A stretch of 5,924 nt of DNA from Ignavibacteriota bacterium (GTDB lineage: Bacteria; Bacteroidota; Kapaibacteriia; Palsa-1295), in the NCBI GenBank assembly GCA_003151215.1, contig PLXB01000108.1, positions 972 to 6,895 of the forward strand. The letters are read 5' to 3'. Shown one piece after another: positions 1 through 4,680 of this stretch (position 1 is its first letter; each line of letters opens with the position of its first letter). Made by a program: the position numbers and the translations under genes. A model generated the notes under the pieces. That model was not told the origin of the DNA, did not search any database, and saw nothing but the letters and a program-made list of their open reading frames with translations.

Positions 1-185
1 AAAAGCCCCAGCCCGCCAAGGATCTCAAAGACTCCGCTTATATAGACTAAGGCAAGATGCGCCGGAAAAAACGGCGGCACAATAGCCACAAATCCCGAAG
101 GACGAATAAAATGCAGAAGCCCCACAAAAATAAACCCCGTGCCCAGGATGATGATGGATATAGTTTTAAAGAGGGTGGGTTTCAT
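1..185 (-). CDS. DoxX-like membrane protein, 3' end cut by window edge
   Basis: The minus-strand reading frame opens with ATG at 185 and runs 61 codons off the left edge without a stop. The translation begins MKPTLFKTISIIILG, continues with a hydrophobic segment and a HFIRPSGF stretch, then IVPPFFPAHLALVYISGVFEILGGLGL. The pattern of H-F-x-x-P, then a proline-rich I-V-P-P-F-F-P, then V-Y-I-S-G-V-x-E-I-L-G-G is typical of small DoxX-family integral membrane proteins of roughly 120-150 residues, so about half is missing here. Two hydrophobic membrane segments are visible. No biochemical role can be assigned beyond a membrane protein of this family. The gene is divergent from the toxin-antitoxin operon that begins at 315. 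Its first 36 bases recur at 1003-1038. There is no convincing Shine-Dalgarno before the ATG. Confidence 0.82.
   Translation of the reverse strand, partial: MKPTLFKTISIIILGTGFIFVGLLHFIRPSGFVAIVPPFFPAHLALVYISGVFEILGGLGL
150..185 (-). repeat. 36-bp direct repeat copy 1 (start of the doxX-like gene)
   Basis: These 36 bases, ending in the start codon of the doxX-like gene, match 1003-1038 at 33 of 36 positions in the same orientation. The mismatches fall at 159, 173 and 175. The two copies bracket the toxin-antitoxin operon. The likeness weakens abruptly on the upstream side of the ATG and continues only patchily past about codon 12. Confidence 0.8.
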
Positions 186-314
186 AATATGATGAATTTA
201 TTGCAACACAAATGATATTCGGATATGTTCGCGTTCGCCAGACAGGAAGCCATGTATAGTTAGAAACGAAAGAGTGCATCGGCACAAATCAAATACGAGA
301 TATGTTGTAAGGAT

Positions 315-503
315 ATGGCAATAACTGCAAAAAAAATATCGAAACCGAAAAAGGCTGTCCCGCCTAAAACTAATGCCGAGCGTATCATTGCTTTAGCCCA
401 TAAACATCTTTCTCGCATTCCACCCGAAGCGTGGAAAGGTGTTCCGGCGGATTTGGCAAAGAACGTCGATCATTACCTCTATGGCTACCCAAAAGTGAAA
501 TGA
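315..503 (+). CDS. Antitoxin-like protein of a PIN-domain toxin-antitoxin operon
   Basis: This 62-residue protein has a lysine-rich N-terminus (KK at 6-7 and 12-13) followed by an ERIIALAHKHL helix. The C-terminus W40-KGVPADLAKN-VDHYLYGYPK resembles small uncharacterised proteins found directly before PIN-domain genes. The antitoxin role is inferred from size, charge and position: its TGA stop (501-503) overlaps the ATG of the PIN gene (500-502) in an ATGA arrangement, the usual sign of translational coupling in such pairs. I see no ribbon-helix-helix, AbrB or Phd signature, so it is not a textbook VapB. The positive N-terminus could contact DNA and the aromatic C-terminus the toxin, but that is inference. 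ATG 315 is the only in-frame start nearby. An AAGG lies almost against it, which is too close for a good ribosome site. Confidence 0.72.
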   Translation: MAITAKKISKPKKAVPPKTNAERIIALAHKHLSRIPPEAWKGVPADLAKNVDHYLYGYPKVK

Positions 504-919
504 GTGCTGAGGTATTCGCCGATACGAATTTTTGGATCGCGATCTTCGACCAGAGAGATTCGTTACATCAAGCGGCTGCAAATGCTCTAATGCTCCTGCC
601 GGAGAATTGCCGAATCGTAACAAGCCAAACTATATTCAGCGAGACTCTTGAATTATTTGCCAAAAAGTCGGTCTTTATCAAAGAAGAAATCATTGCCTTC
701 GTTGCCGATCTCATACTCGATTCCTCAGTAATACTCGAACCATCAACGCCAAAACTATTTGAGGATACCATAGCATTCTACCGCAAACACGCTGATCAGG
801 AATGGGGATTTATTGATTGCTCCTCTTTTGTCATTATGAAGCGCAGAGGAATCAAAGAAGCTCTTACGTATGATAAGCATTTTATTCAGGCAGGATTTAA
901 AGCAATCCTGAGAGCCTAA
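500..919 (+). CDS. PIN-domain ribonuclease toxin (VapC-like)
   Basis: The product has 139 residues, a normal size for a single PIN domain. These domains are Mg-dependent ribonucleases whose toxins cleave tRNA or rRNA and are held in check by the co-transcribed partner. The acidic residues expected of the active site are present and in order: D8 in the opening FADTNFW, E48 in SETLEL, D106 in GFIDCSSF and D125 in LTYDKHF. The final -DxHF-xxAGF- ending is typical of the fold. The frame remains open upstream to an ATG at 431. I chose ATG 500 because the PIN fold starts only a few residues later and because it gives the ATGA overlap with the antitoxin. Target RNA cannot be read from the sequence. 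The protein looks complete, with all acidic positions intact, so it is probably functional. Confidence 0.88.
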   Translation: MSAEVFADTNFWIAIFDQRDSLHQAAANALMLLPENCRIVTSQTIFSETLELFAKKSVFIKEEIIAFVADLILDSSVILEPSTPKLFEDTIAFYRKHADQEWGFIDCSSFVIMKRRGIKEALTYDKHFIQAGFKAILRA

Positions 920-1002
920 TTCCTCATGTCCCTTCCCCCCTCTGCTAACGACTGAAGACTAACGTCGAAGAACCGCCGCGGCGGGACTAACAACTGCCCC
1001 CA

Positions 1003-1038
1003 GATGATGGAAATAGTTTTAAAGATGCTGGGTTTCAT
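1003..1038 (-). pseudogene. Relic of a second doxX-like gene start (repeat copy 2)
   Basis: Read on the minus strand from ATG at 1038, this gives MKPSIFKTISII, against MKPTLFKTISII at 185. After that the frame diverges to unrelated residues, with no DoxX membrane segments. Two differences are conservative replacements (T to S, L to I) and one is silent. This suggests a paralogue that once evolved under selection and was later truncated, rather than a simple recent copy. The DNA between the vapC-like stop and this relic (920-1002) has no gene. It contains a GC-rich 12-bp palindrome (973-984) and three CTAAC(G/A) words at 945, 959 and 987. The relic lies 62 bp before the vsr start. Confidence 0.65.
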
Positions 1039-1099
1039 GGTTTGCATTGGGAATATAGCGTCCGAAGACTTGATTTGTTTTCTTACGTAACTTTGTACT

Positions 1100-1522
1100 A
1101 TGGCAGATGTGCATGACAAAAAGACGAGAAGCTATAACATGAGCCAGATCAAAGGCAAGAATACAAAGCCCGAGATTCTCGTTAGGAAATTTCTTTTTGC
1201 AAATGGGCTTCGCTATAGACTCCATGATAAAAAATTACCTGGAAAACCGGATATTGTTCTACCTAAATATAAAACTGTGATTTTTGTTAATGGCTGTTTT
1301 TGGCATGGGCATAAGAATTGTAAGAAAGCTTCTTTCCCGACGTCTAATGTCTATTACTGGAAAGCAAAGATTGACAGAAACAGTGAAAGGGACAAAATCC
1401 AAGTTCGAGAGTTGCGAAAAGCAAAATGGAAAGTAATCACGGTTTGGGAATGTGACCTAAAGGAAAAAGCAATGAACAATAAGAGATTAACCAGGATAAT
1501 TAACCAAATATTGCAGAATTAG
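1100..1522 (+). CDS. vsr: Very short patch repair (Vsr) DNA mismatch endonuclease
   Basis: Vsr nicks DNA next to T:G mismatches created by deamination of 5-methylcytosine, so that DNA polymerase I can restore the C. This 140-residue protein has the family's usual length and layout. MSQIKGKNTKPE is near the N-terminus, followed by GLRYRLHDKKLPGKPDIV with the metal-binding D51, then FVNGCFWHGH (64-71, H69 in the catalytic position), a central YYWKAKIDRN and a closing VITVWECDLK. C66, H71, C74 and C118 match the structural zinc site of E. coli Vsr. Asn64 stands where E. coli Vsr has a histidine. The gene is convergent with the restriction-modification operon and its stop is only 15 bp from the nuclease stop. 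Vsr genes commonly accompany C5 methyltransferases, which fits the methyltransferase at 2533-3573. No Shine-Dalgarno is evident before ATG 1100. Confidence 0.95.
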   Translation: MADVHDKKTRSYNMSQIKGKNTKPEILVRKFLFANGLRYRLHDKKLPGKPDIVLPKYKTVIFVNGCFWHGHKNCKKASFPTSNVYYWKAKIDRNSERDKIQVRELRKAKWKVITVWECDLKEKAMNNKRLTRIINQILQN

Positions 1523-1537
1523 AATAAGACTTGCGAT

Positions 1538-2530
1538 TTAGTAAGGACCCAGAAATTTATGCCCGTTAAAATGAATTAAATGCTCCGGCTTTTCTGCAAT
1601 CCACACTTCAGTCTCCCATGCAATATCCGTCATCCATTTCTTGAATTCCGATTTAGTCAGGAAGGCAGTAACGAATATCAATTCTGACGTACAGTCCTTC
1701 AATAATTTCCTCAGTTCATAAACTCTCATTTCATTCATCGTACCTGAACTATGAACCGCTTCAATAAGGTAAAGCCAATTATTTGTTCGGCTGAAAGCGA
1801 TTATGTCAGGTAATTTGTCATGCAATAGTTCGAAAAAATTAAGGCTTTGTAATTTTTCTTTTTCGACATATAAAATTTTATTAGAGGTATCGCCAATGTA
1901 TAAGACTTCAGAGTCGCTCCCGAAATTCGGCAAGAATTCATCAATTATTTTCTTCTGAAGCAGATTATGTTCGCCAGCTGATAGTTCTATTTTAACCCCA
2001 TTGGGCAGTTTTACAGGAATCTTCTTAAGATTTCTTTTTCGATTGAGTGATTCAGAAAGAGATCCTTTATTAGCAATGAAAGCCTCCATCTTAGCAGGAA
2101 AATCAAGCGTGCCATAAGAAAGAATCAGATCCTTAAAATCGGGATGAAGTGCATAACCTCTGGTTGGGTCAGTTGTGGCCGCGTCAGAATCATCAGCACT
2201 ATTAACAATCAATTCTGCTAAGACAAGAGGCTTTAAATCTCTCCTTCTGACATCATCATATGAACCTGACGATATATTTTCATCAAAATATTTATTCAGA
2301 TAAGGTATAATGTCTCTTGTACGAAGGTACCTTTCATCAGACGAACTCTTTACGGTTGACCAATCTTTTCTTACATCAGCAACAGCTAAGAAACATTCTG
2401 CCATCCGTTCCAATCGCAATTCCGATAAGCCTTCAAACGGAATCCCGACGCTTTCTAAAATTTCCAACGATTCATTGATTAATTTCCGAAGAGCCTTGGA
2501 TTTAGAGCTTTTGGGGATGTAATTTTTCAT
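1538..2530 (-). CDS. Type II restriction endonuclease, BsuBI/PstI family
   Basis: This 330-residue protein is close in length to PstI and BsuBI. The N-terminal half (about 1-160) is helical and matches the expected position of the family's N-terminal domain. The C-terminal half carries the family hallmarks: KIPVKLPNGVKIELSAGEHN (170-189), EVLYIGDTSNK (208-218), LPDII (240-244) followed by NWLYLIEAVHSSG (251-263), then LIFVTAF (284-290) and the ending IAWETEVWIAEKPEHLIHFNG-HKFLGPY. The PD at 241-242 with E257 in IEAV is consistent with a PD-(D/E)xK-like active site. It should cut unmethylated host-recognition sites. It is the second gene of an operon, with its ATG 2 nt after the methyltransferase stop, so the methyltransferase is made first. 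PstI and BsuBI recognise CTGCAG and pair with N6-adenine methyltransferases. Here the partner is a C5 enzyme, so the recognition site may differ and cannot be read from this sequence. The frame is intact. Confidence 0.93.
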   Translation of the reverse strand: MKNYIPKSSKSKALRKLINESLEILESVGIPFEGLSELRLERMAECFLAVADVRKDWSTVKSSSDERYLRTRDIIPYLNKYFDENISSGSYDDVRRRDLKPLVLAELIVNSADDSDAATTDPTRGYALHPDFKDLILSYGTLDFPAKMEAFIANKGSLSESLNRKRNLKKIPVKLPNGVKIELSAGEHNLLQKKIIDEFLPNFGSDSEVLYIGDTSNKILYVEKEKLQSLNFFELLHDKLPDIIAFSRTNNWLYLIEAVHSSGTMNEMRVYELRKLLKDCTSELIFVTAFLTKSEFKKWMTDIAWETEVWIAEKPEHLIHFNGHKFLGPY

Positions 2531-2532
2531 GC

Positions 2533-3573
2533 TTATATAAGCGTCAGAACTTGGTTTGCAGACATATTGCTTTCAATAACTTCTTCGGCCAAGAATTCAT
2601 CGTCAGCGGCATAACACTCCTTCAGAGCCTGCGCTAATTGATATGCAACCAGAGGTGGCACCGCATTGCCGATCTGGTTAAAAACACTTGTTTCATTTCC
2701 TGAGAATATAAACCAATCAGGAAAACTTTGCAAACGTGCTGCTTCTTTCGGCAATAATCTTCTTCTCCTGCCATCTTCTAAACGCACTCTTTGCATATCG
2801 CCGGTAGCTCCGGCAAGATTCCGACAAGTTAATGTCCTGGCCGGTTTATCAGGATATAAATCACGCGGGTTAATGCAATCAGATGCCTTTTCATATTTTG
2901 CCACGTATCTATCCATCGAAGCGGTCAGATATTTGCTATCAGGAGGAGCACTTTTCATTGAATCGCCGATTGCTTCTGCAACTGTAACTTTTTGATGGTG
3001 AGGCTGAGGAAAAACAAATTTGGAACGATGGCCGAAAACAAATAATCTTTCTCTGTTTTGGGGAACACCGTAGTTCACGGCATTCAAAAGTTTGTAGTTG
3101 ATCAAATATCCGAGTTTTAGAAGTTCTTTAATTACGAGATCAAAGTACCATTTGTTTGCATAAAGAAGGCCTCGAACATTTTCGAACATGAAAACTTTTG
3201 GTCGAACTTTTCTAATGGCATCAATGAAAATGGGGAATCCGTCACGAGAGTCCTCAATGCCCTTTTGATGACCACCTACACTGAAAGGTTGGCATGGCGG
3301 TCCGCCAATTATTATATCTGCGTTCGGATATTGAAAATCAAGATCTAACTTTATTGAAAGACAATTGCCAATAAGATTCGCAGAATAGGTTTCGGATGCG
3401 GAAACATCCATTTCAAAGCCTAATGTCTTATACCCGACAGCCTCAAAACCAAGTGATAGTCCTCCGCAACCGGCGAATAAATCCAGAACTGTTTCCCGTT
3501 CTGTTATCCTCGGTACTAAGGTATCGTTGATATAGTTGGTGTAACTTGACAATATTTCAGATCTAATTAACAA
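2533..3573 (-). CDS. DNA (cytosine-5) methyltransferase of the Type II R-M system
   Basis: The enzyme transfers a methyl group from S-adenosylmethionine to C5 of cytosine in the recognition site, shielding it from the adjacent nuclease. All main motifs are present in order: DLFAGCGGLSLG (31-42, motif I, AdoMet binding), GGPPCQPFS (90-98, motif IV, nucleophile C94), ENVRG (131-135, motif VI), YGVPQNRERLFVFG (168-181, motif VIII), a target-recognition stretch followed by PARTLTCRN (244-252, motif IX) and NQIGNAVPP (299-307, motif X). At 346 residues it is a compact family member with a short recognition region. The 30 residues before motif I show no clear helix-turn-helix. The start is TTG at 3573, since a stop lies three codons upstream in frame and no ATG occurs before motif I. 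A weak AGG lies about 5 nt upstream of it. An out-of-frame ATG at 3592 opens a 9-codon ORF that overlaps this start. Confidence 0.95.
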   Translation of the reverse strand: MLIRSEILSSYTNYINDTLVPRITERETVLDLFAGCGGLSLGFEAVGYKTLGFEMDVSASETYSANLIGNCLSIKLDLDFQYPNADIIIGGPPCQPFSVGGHQKGIEDSRDGFPIFIDAIRKVRPKVFMFENVRGLLYANKWYFDLVIKELLKLGYLINYKLLNAVNYGVPQNRERLFVFGHRSKFVFPQPHHQKVTVAEAIGDSMKSAPPDSKYLTASMDRYVAKYEKASDCINPRDLYPDKPARTLTCRNLAGATGDMQRVRLEDGRRRRLLPKEAARLQSFPDWFIFSGNETSVFNQIGNAVPPLVAYQLAQALKECYAADDEFLAEEVIESNMSANQVLTLI

Positions 3574-3595
3574 TGGTGCCTATAGTTTCCATTTT

Positions 3596-3629
3596 AATAT
3601 AACAAATCATTTTAGGAATCATCCTAAAA
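3596..3629 (-). promoter_or_regulatory. Candidate promoter and palindromic operator of the R-M operon
   Basis: A perfect inverted repeat TTTTAGGA-ATCA-TCCTAAAA occupies 3610-3629. On the minus strand it is followed by TATATT (3601-3596), a possible -10 box. That box would put the transcription start roughly 15 nt before the TTG start codon, and the palindrome over the -35 region. Type II R-M operons are often controlled by repression at such sites, either by the methyltransferase itself or by a small controller protein. No controller-protein gene with a helix-turn-helix is visible here, so the binding partner is unknown. The palindrome is seen directly. The promoter call is weak, as no convincing -35 was found. 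The arms are A/T-rich and the hairpin could also form in RNA. Confidence 0.42.
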
Positions 3630-3649
3630 ATGGAATAACTTCAGCAAGG

Positions 3650-3841
3650 ATGGTGATTGCTAAACGATATAAGGTGCCCGTAATATTAAATCTTAAAAAA
3701 AATGATGGGCACCTATTGCAAATCGGAAAAAGATACCGTATATTAAAGCGCCAATCGATGGGCACCAGGGGGCAAGCGAAAAGCTATAAGCTAAAAGCTA
3801 AAATTGGAGAAATCGGGGAAAGAGAATATCTGAAAAAATGA
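3650..3841 (+). CDS. Doubtful 63-residue ORF, divergent from the methyltransferase
   Basis: The open frame from ATG 3650 to the stop ending at 3841 encodes a basic 63-residue peptide rich in lysine and arginine. I recognise no family and see no helix-turn-helix, so a controller-protein role is unsupported. Points against it: AAGG abuts the start codon, so there is no usable ribosome site; the second half (SYKLKAKIGEIG) is produced by a low-complexity AAGCTA-type run; and the frame carries repeated GATGGGCACC words at 3704 and 3757. Points for it: its divergent position beyond the palindromic site and its uninterrupted frame. It is probably spurious. Confidence 0.2.
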   Translation: MVIAKRYKVPVILNLKKNDGHLLQIGKRYRILKRQSMGTRGQAKSYKLKAKIGEIGEREYLKK

Positions 3842-3842
3842 A

Positions 3843-3891
3843 AATTAGAATGTTGATTTATAAAGGGTTATACCATGCTCAGCGAGGCAAA
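3843..3891 (+). repeat. 49-bp direct repeat, copy 1
   Basis: This matches 4349-4397 at 44 of 49 positions in the same orientation. The first 21 bases are identical (AATTAGAATGTTGATTTATAA), apart from none differing, and the last 15 are identical (GCTCAGCGAGGCAAA begins after the variable patch); differences cluster at 3864 and 3872-3876. This copy carries AAAGGG and an ATG (3875), which serve the 19-codon ORF. The two copies bracket the acidic-protein gene. Confidence 0.85.
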
Positions 3892-3934
3892 TAAGAGCCG
3901 ACCTAAAAGCAATTTTGAAAGGAGAATAATATGA
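3875..3934 (+). CDS. Possible 19-residue small ORF overlapping the next gene
   Basis: ATG at 3875 opens a 19-codon frame, MLSEANKSRPKSNFERRII, whose TGA (3932-3934) overlaps the ATG of the 93-residue gene (3931-3933) as ATGA. An AAAGGG at 3862-3867 sits 7 nt before the start, a plausible ribosome site. The arrangement suggests a leader peptide whose translation couples to the downstream gene, but a chance frame this short is also likely. The start and ribosome site lie inside the 49-bp repeat; the second repeat copy has lost the ATG. I recognise no family. Confidence 0.3.
   Translation: MLSEANKSRPKSNFERRII
3917..3924 (+). promoter_or_regulatory. Strong Shine-Dalgarno of the acidic-protein gene
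   Basis: GAAAGGAG ends 6 nt before ATG 3931. It is one of only two good ribosome sites in the window (the other precedes the HicB-like gene). It fixes the start of the 93-residue protein and supports it being a real gene. Confidence 0.75.
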
Positions 3935-4212
3935 TCTACGACATTGAAGACGGAATATTTGATCGCGAAGCAATTGAAGCAGTTTGTACGAACCACGGCT
4001 ATCAGATGTTGAAATTTCATTTCATGGAAGGAAATGACGGAAGAGAAAATAAATTCTTCGCCTGGCTTGCCCCGATCGAGCCATCGGCGGGCTTATCTCC
4101 GGAAAGCCTTTATGGAATGGAAGCCGAGTTGCAGGATACCGGCGATGACGATGATACTTCCCTTAGCGTCGAAATGCGAGGCGATGTGGTAGAGATAACG
4201 GCATGGGAGTAG
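3931..4212 (+). CDS. Small, strongly acidic protein of unknown function
   Basis: I do not recognise this 93-residue protein. It has 22 Asp/Glu against 5 Lys/Arg. A DDDD run sits at 72-75, before a SLSVEMRGDVVEITAWE ending that looks like a closing beta strand pair. The N-terminal half contains FDREAIEAVCTNHGY (10-24) and a KFFAWLAP segment (41-48). There is no signal peptide, membrane segment or cysteine motif (one Cys, at 19), so it is probably cytoplasmic. It has a good Shine-Dalgarno and an intact frame, and it lies between two 49-bp direct repeats, downstream of a possible coupled 19-codon ORF. Such charge is seen in DNA-mimic proteins and also in many ordinary small proteins, so charge alone assigns no role. 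It is codirectional with no recognised gene. Confidence 0.7.
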   Translation: MIYDIEDGIFDREAIEAVCTNHGYQMLKFHFMEGNDGRENKFFAWLAPIEPSAGLSPESLYGMEAELQDTGDDDDTSLSVEMRGDVVEITAWE

Positions 4213-4234
4213 TGGGGGAATTAAAAATTAAAAG

Positions 4235-4257
4235 CTTGTCCTGAGCTTGCCGAAGGA
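4235..4257. repeat. Short dispersed intergenic repeat (common environmental-genome type)
   Basis: The 23 bases CTTGTCCTGAGC (4235-4246) plus TTGCCGAAGGA (4247-4257) match, from memory, a short sequence that recurs in intergenic regions of very many unrelated environmental bacteria, usually with TTGTCGAAGGA at the end. Here one base differs (C for T). Its function is unknown to me. It lies in the 207-bp gap after the acidic-protein gene, among A-rich low-complexity DNA. Confidence 0.6.
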
Positions 4258-4276
4258 TGTAAAATGTAAAATTGGG

Positions 4277-4311
4277 AGGATAAGGATGAAAGAGGAAGGA
4301 TGAAGGATGAA
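4277..4311 (+). repeat. Purine-rich imperfect tandem repeat (GGATGAA units)
   Basis: GGATGAA occurs at 4284-4290, 4298-4304 and 4305-4311, the last two directly in tandem, inside an almost pure A/G tract. It resembles slippage-generated low-complexity DNA. No gene spans it. Confidence 0.6.
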
Positions 4312-4348
4312 TGCTTATATTGGGAAGGGAAAAGAGTGTTGTGTGTAT

Positions 4349-4397
4349 AATTAGAATGTTGATTTATAAGGGGTTATCATAGGCTCAGCGAGGCAAA
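4349..4397 (+). repeat. 49-bp direct repeat, copy 2
   Basis: This is the partner of 3843-3891, 506 bp further right, with 44 of 49 bases identical. The start codon present in copy 1 is replaced by ATAGG here, so no small ORF begins in it. It ends 22 bp beyond the stop codon of the HicB-like gene, which is on the opposite strand. Confidence 0.85.
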
Positions 4398-4419
4398 AAT
4401 CTCGTTCGAGGAGAACCGT

Positions 4420-4629
4420 TCAGGCATAGACTTCGGCGGCGCCTATTTCGACCAGATCCACAGGAGTATATTCGGCATGTTCTTCGCCTTCTAAAGAGAG
4501 TTCAACGGCTTCTTTCAAATTCGCAACGGCTTCATCCCTGGTATCCCCAAATGATGAAACATTATTATTCAAGCATTGCGAAACGAAGAATTCCTCTTCC
4601 TTCCAAACGATATAATTCATTGTATGCAT
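4420..4629 (-). CDS. hicB: HicB-like antitoxin, apparently without HicA
   Basis: This 69-residue protein matches the short HicB-like antitoxin pattern: an opening NYIVWKEEEFFVSQCLNNNVSSFGDT (5-30), then RDEAVANLKEAVELSLEG (31-48) and a short VDLVEIGAAEVYA tail. This is the compact, partly RNase H-like fold that blocks the active site of HicA mRNA interferases. It has no C-terminal DNA-binding domain. The start at 4629 is supported by AGGAG (4642-4638) 8 nt upstream; the alternative Met at residue 4 would be too far away. HicA, a basic protein of about 60-80 residues with a conserved GSHH-type motif, normally sits adjacent. None is found within 4213-4419 or 4630-4725, so the gene looks orphan, perhaps a remnant or acting on a toxin elsewhere. 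Confidence 0.82.
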   Translation of the reverse strand: MHTMNYIVWKEEEFFVSQCLNNNVSSFGDTRDEAVANLKEAVELSLEGEEHAEYTPVDLVEIGAAEVYA

Positions 4630-4680
4630 ACCACTATCTCCTCGTTTGGTAACAGGAAATTCGGAAGAAGTTGTTCCGCG

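Larger units (their letters stand above)
3574..3930. other. Gene-poor divergent region between the methyltransferase and the acidic-protein gene
   Basis: No confident gene lies here. From left to right it holds a possible promoter and palindrome for the methyltransferase, a doubtful 63-codon ORF, copies of GGTGCC/GGCACC words (3575, 3674, 3708 and 3761), an AAGCTA-rich low-complexity run near 3779-3803, the first 49-bp direct repeat and a 19-codon ORF. These are listed separately where they can be supported. Confidence 0.5.

Noticed and set aside
431..499. Upstream in-frame extension of the PIN toxin from ATG 431
   Set aside because: It lies wholly inside the antitoxin gene and adds 23 residues before the PIN fold. 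The ATGA-overlap start at 500 fits the family.
973..984. GC-rich 12-bp palindrome CCGCCGCGGCGG
   Set aside because: It has no loop to form a good hairpin and no T-tract follows, so it is not supported as a terminator of the toxin-antitoxin operon.
1088..1095. TAACTTTG matching the Bacteroidota -7 promoter consensus TAnnTTTG before vsr
   Set aside because: It ends only 4 nt before the ATG, which would make the mRNA essentially leaderless, and no TTTG occurs at the right distance upstream. Probably chance.
916..1119. 67-codon minus-strand ORF across the gap before vsr
   Set aside because: Only its middle (MKPSIFKTISII) is meaningful, as the doxX relic. The rest is not DoxX-like and the ORF start lies inside vsr.
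2310..2522. 70-codon plus-strand ORF opposite the nuclease N-terminus
   Set aside because: It is antisense to a well-supported gene and has no family features.
2666..2995. 109-codon plus-strand ORF inside the methyltransferase
   Set aside because: It is antisense to conserved methyltransferase motifs and has no recognisable domain, so it is a shadow frame.
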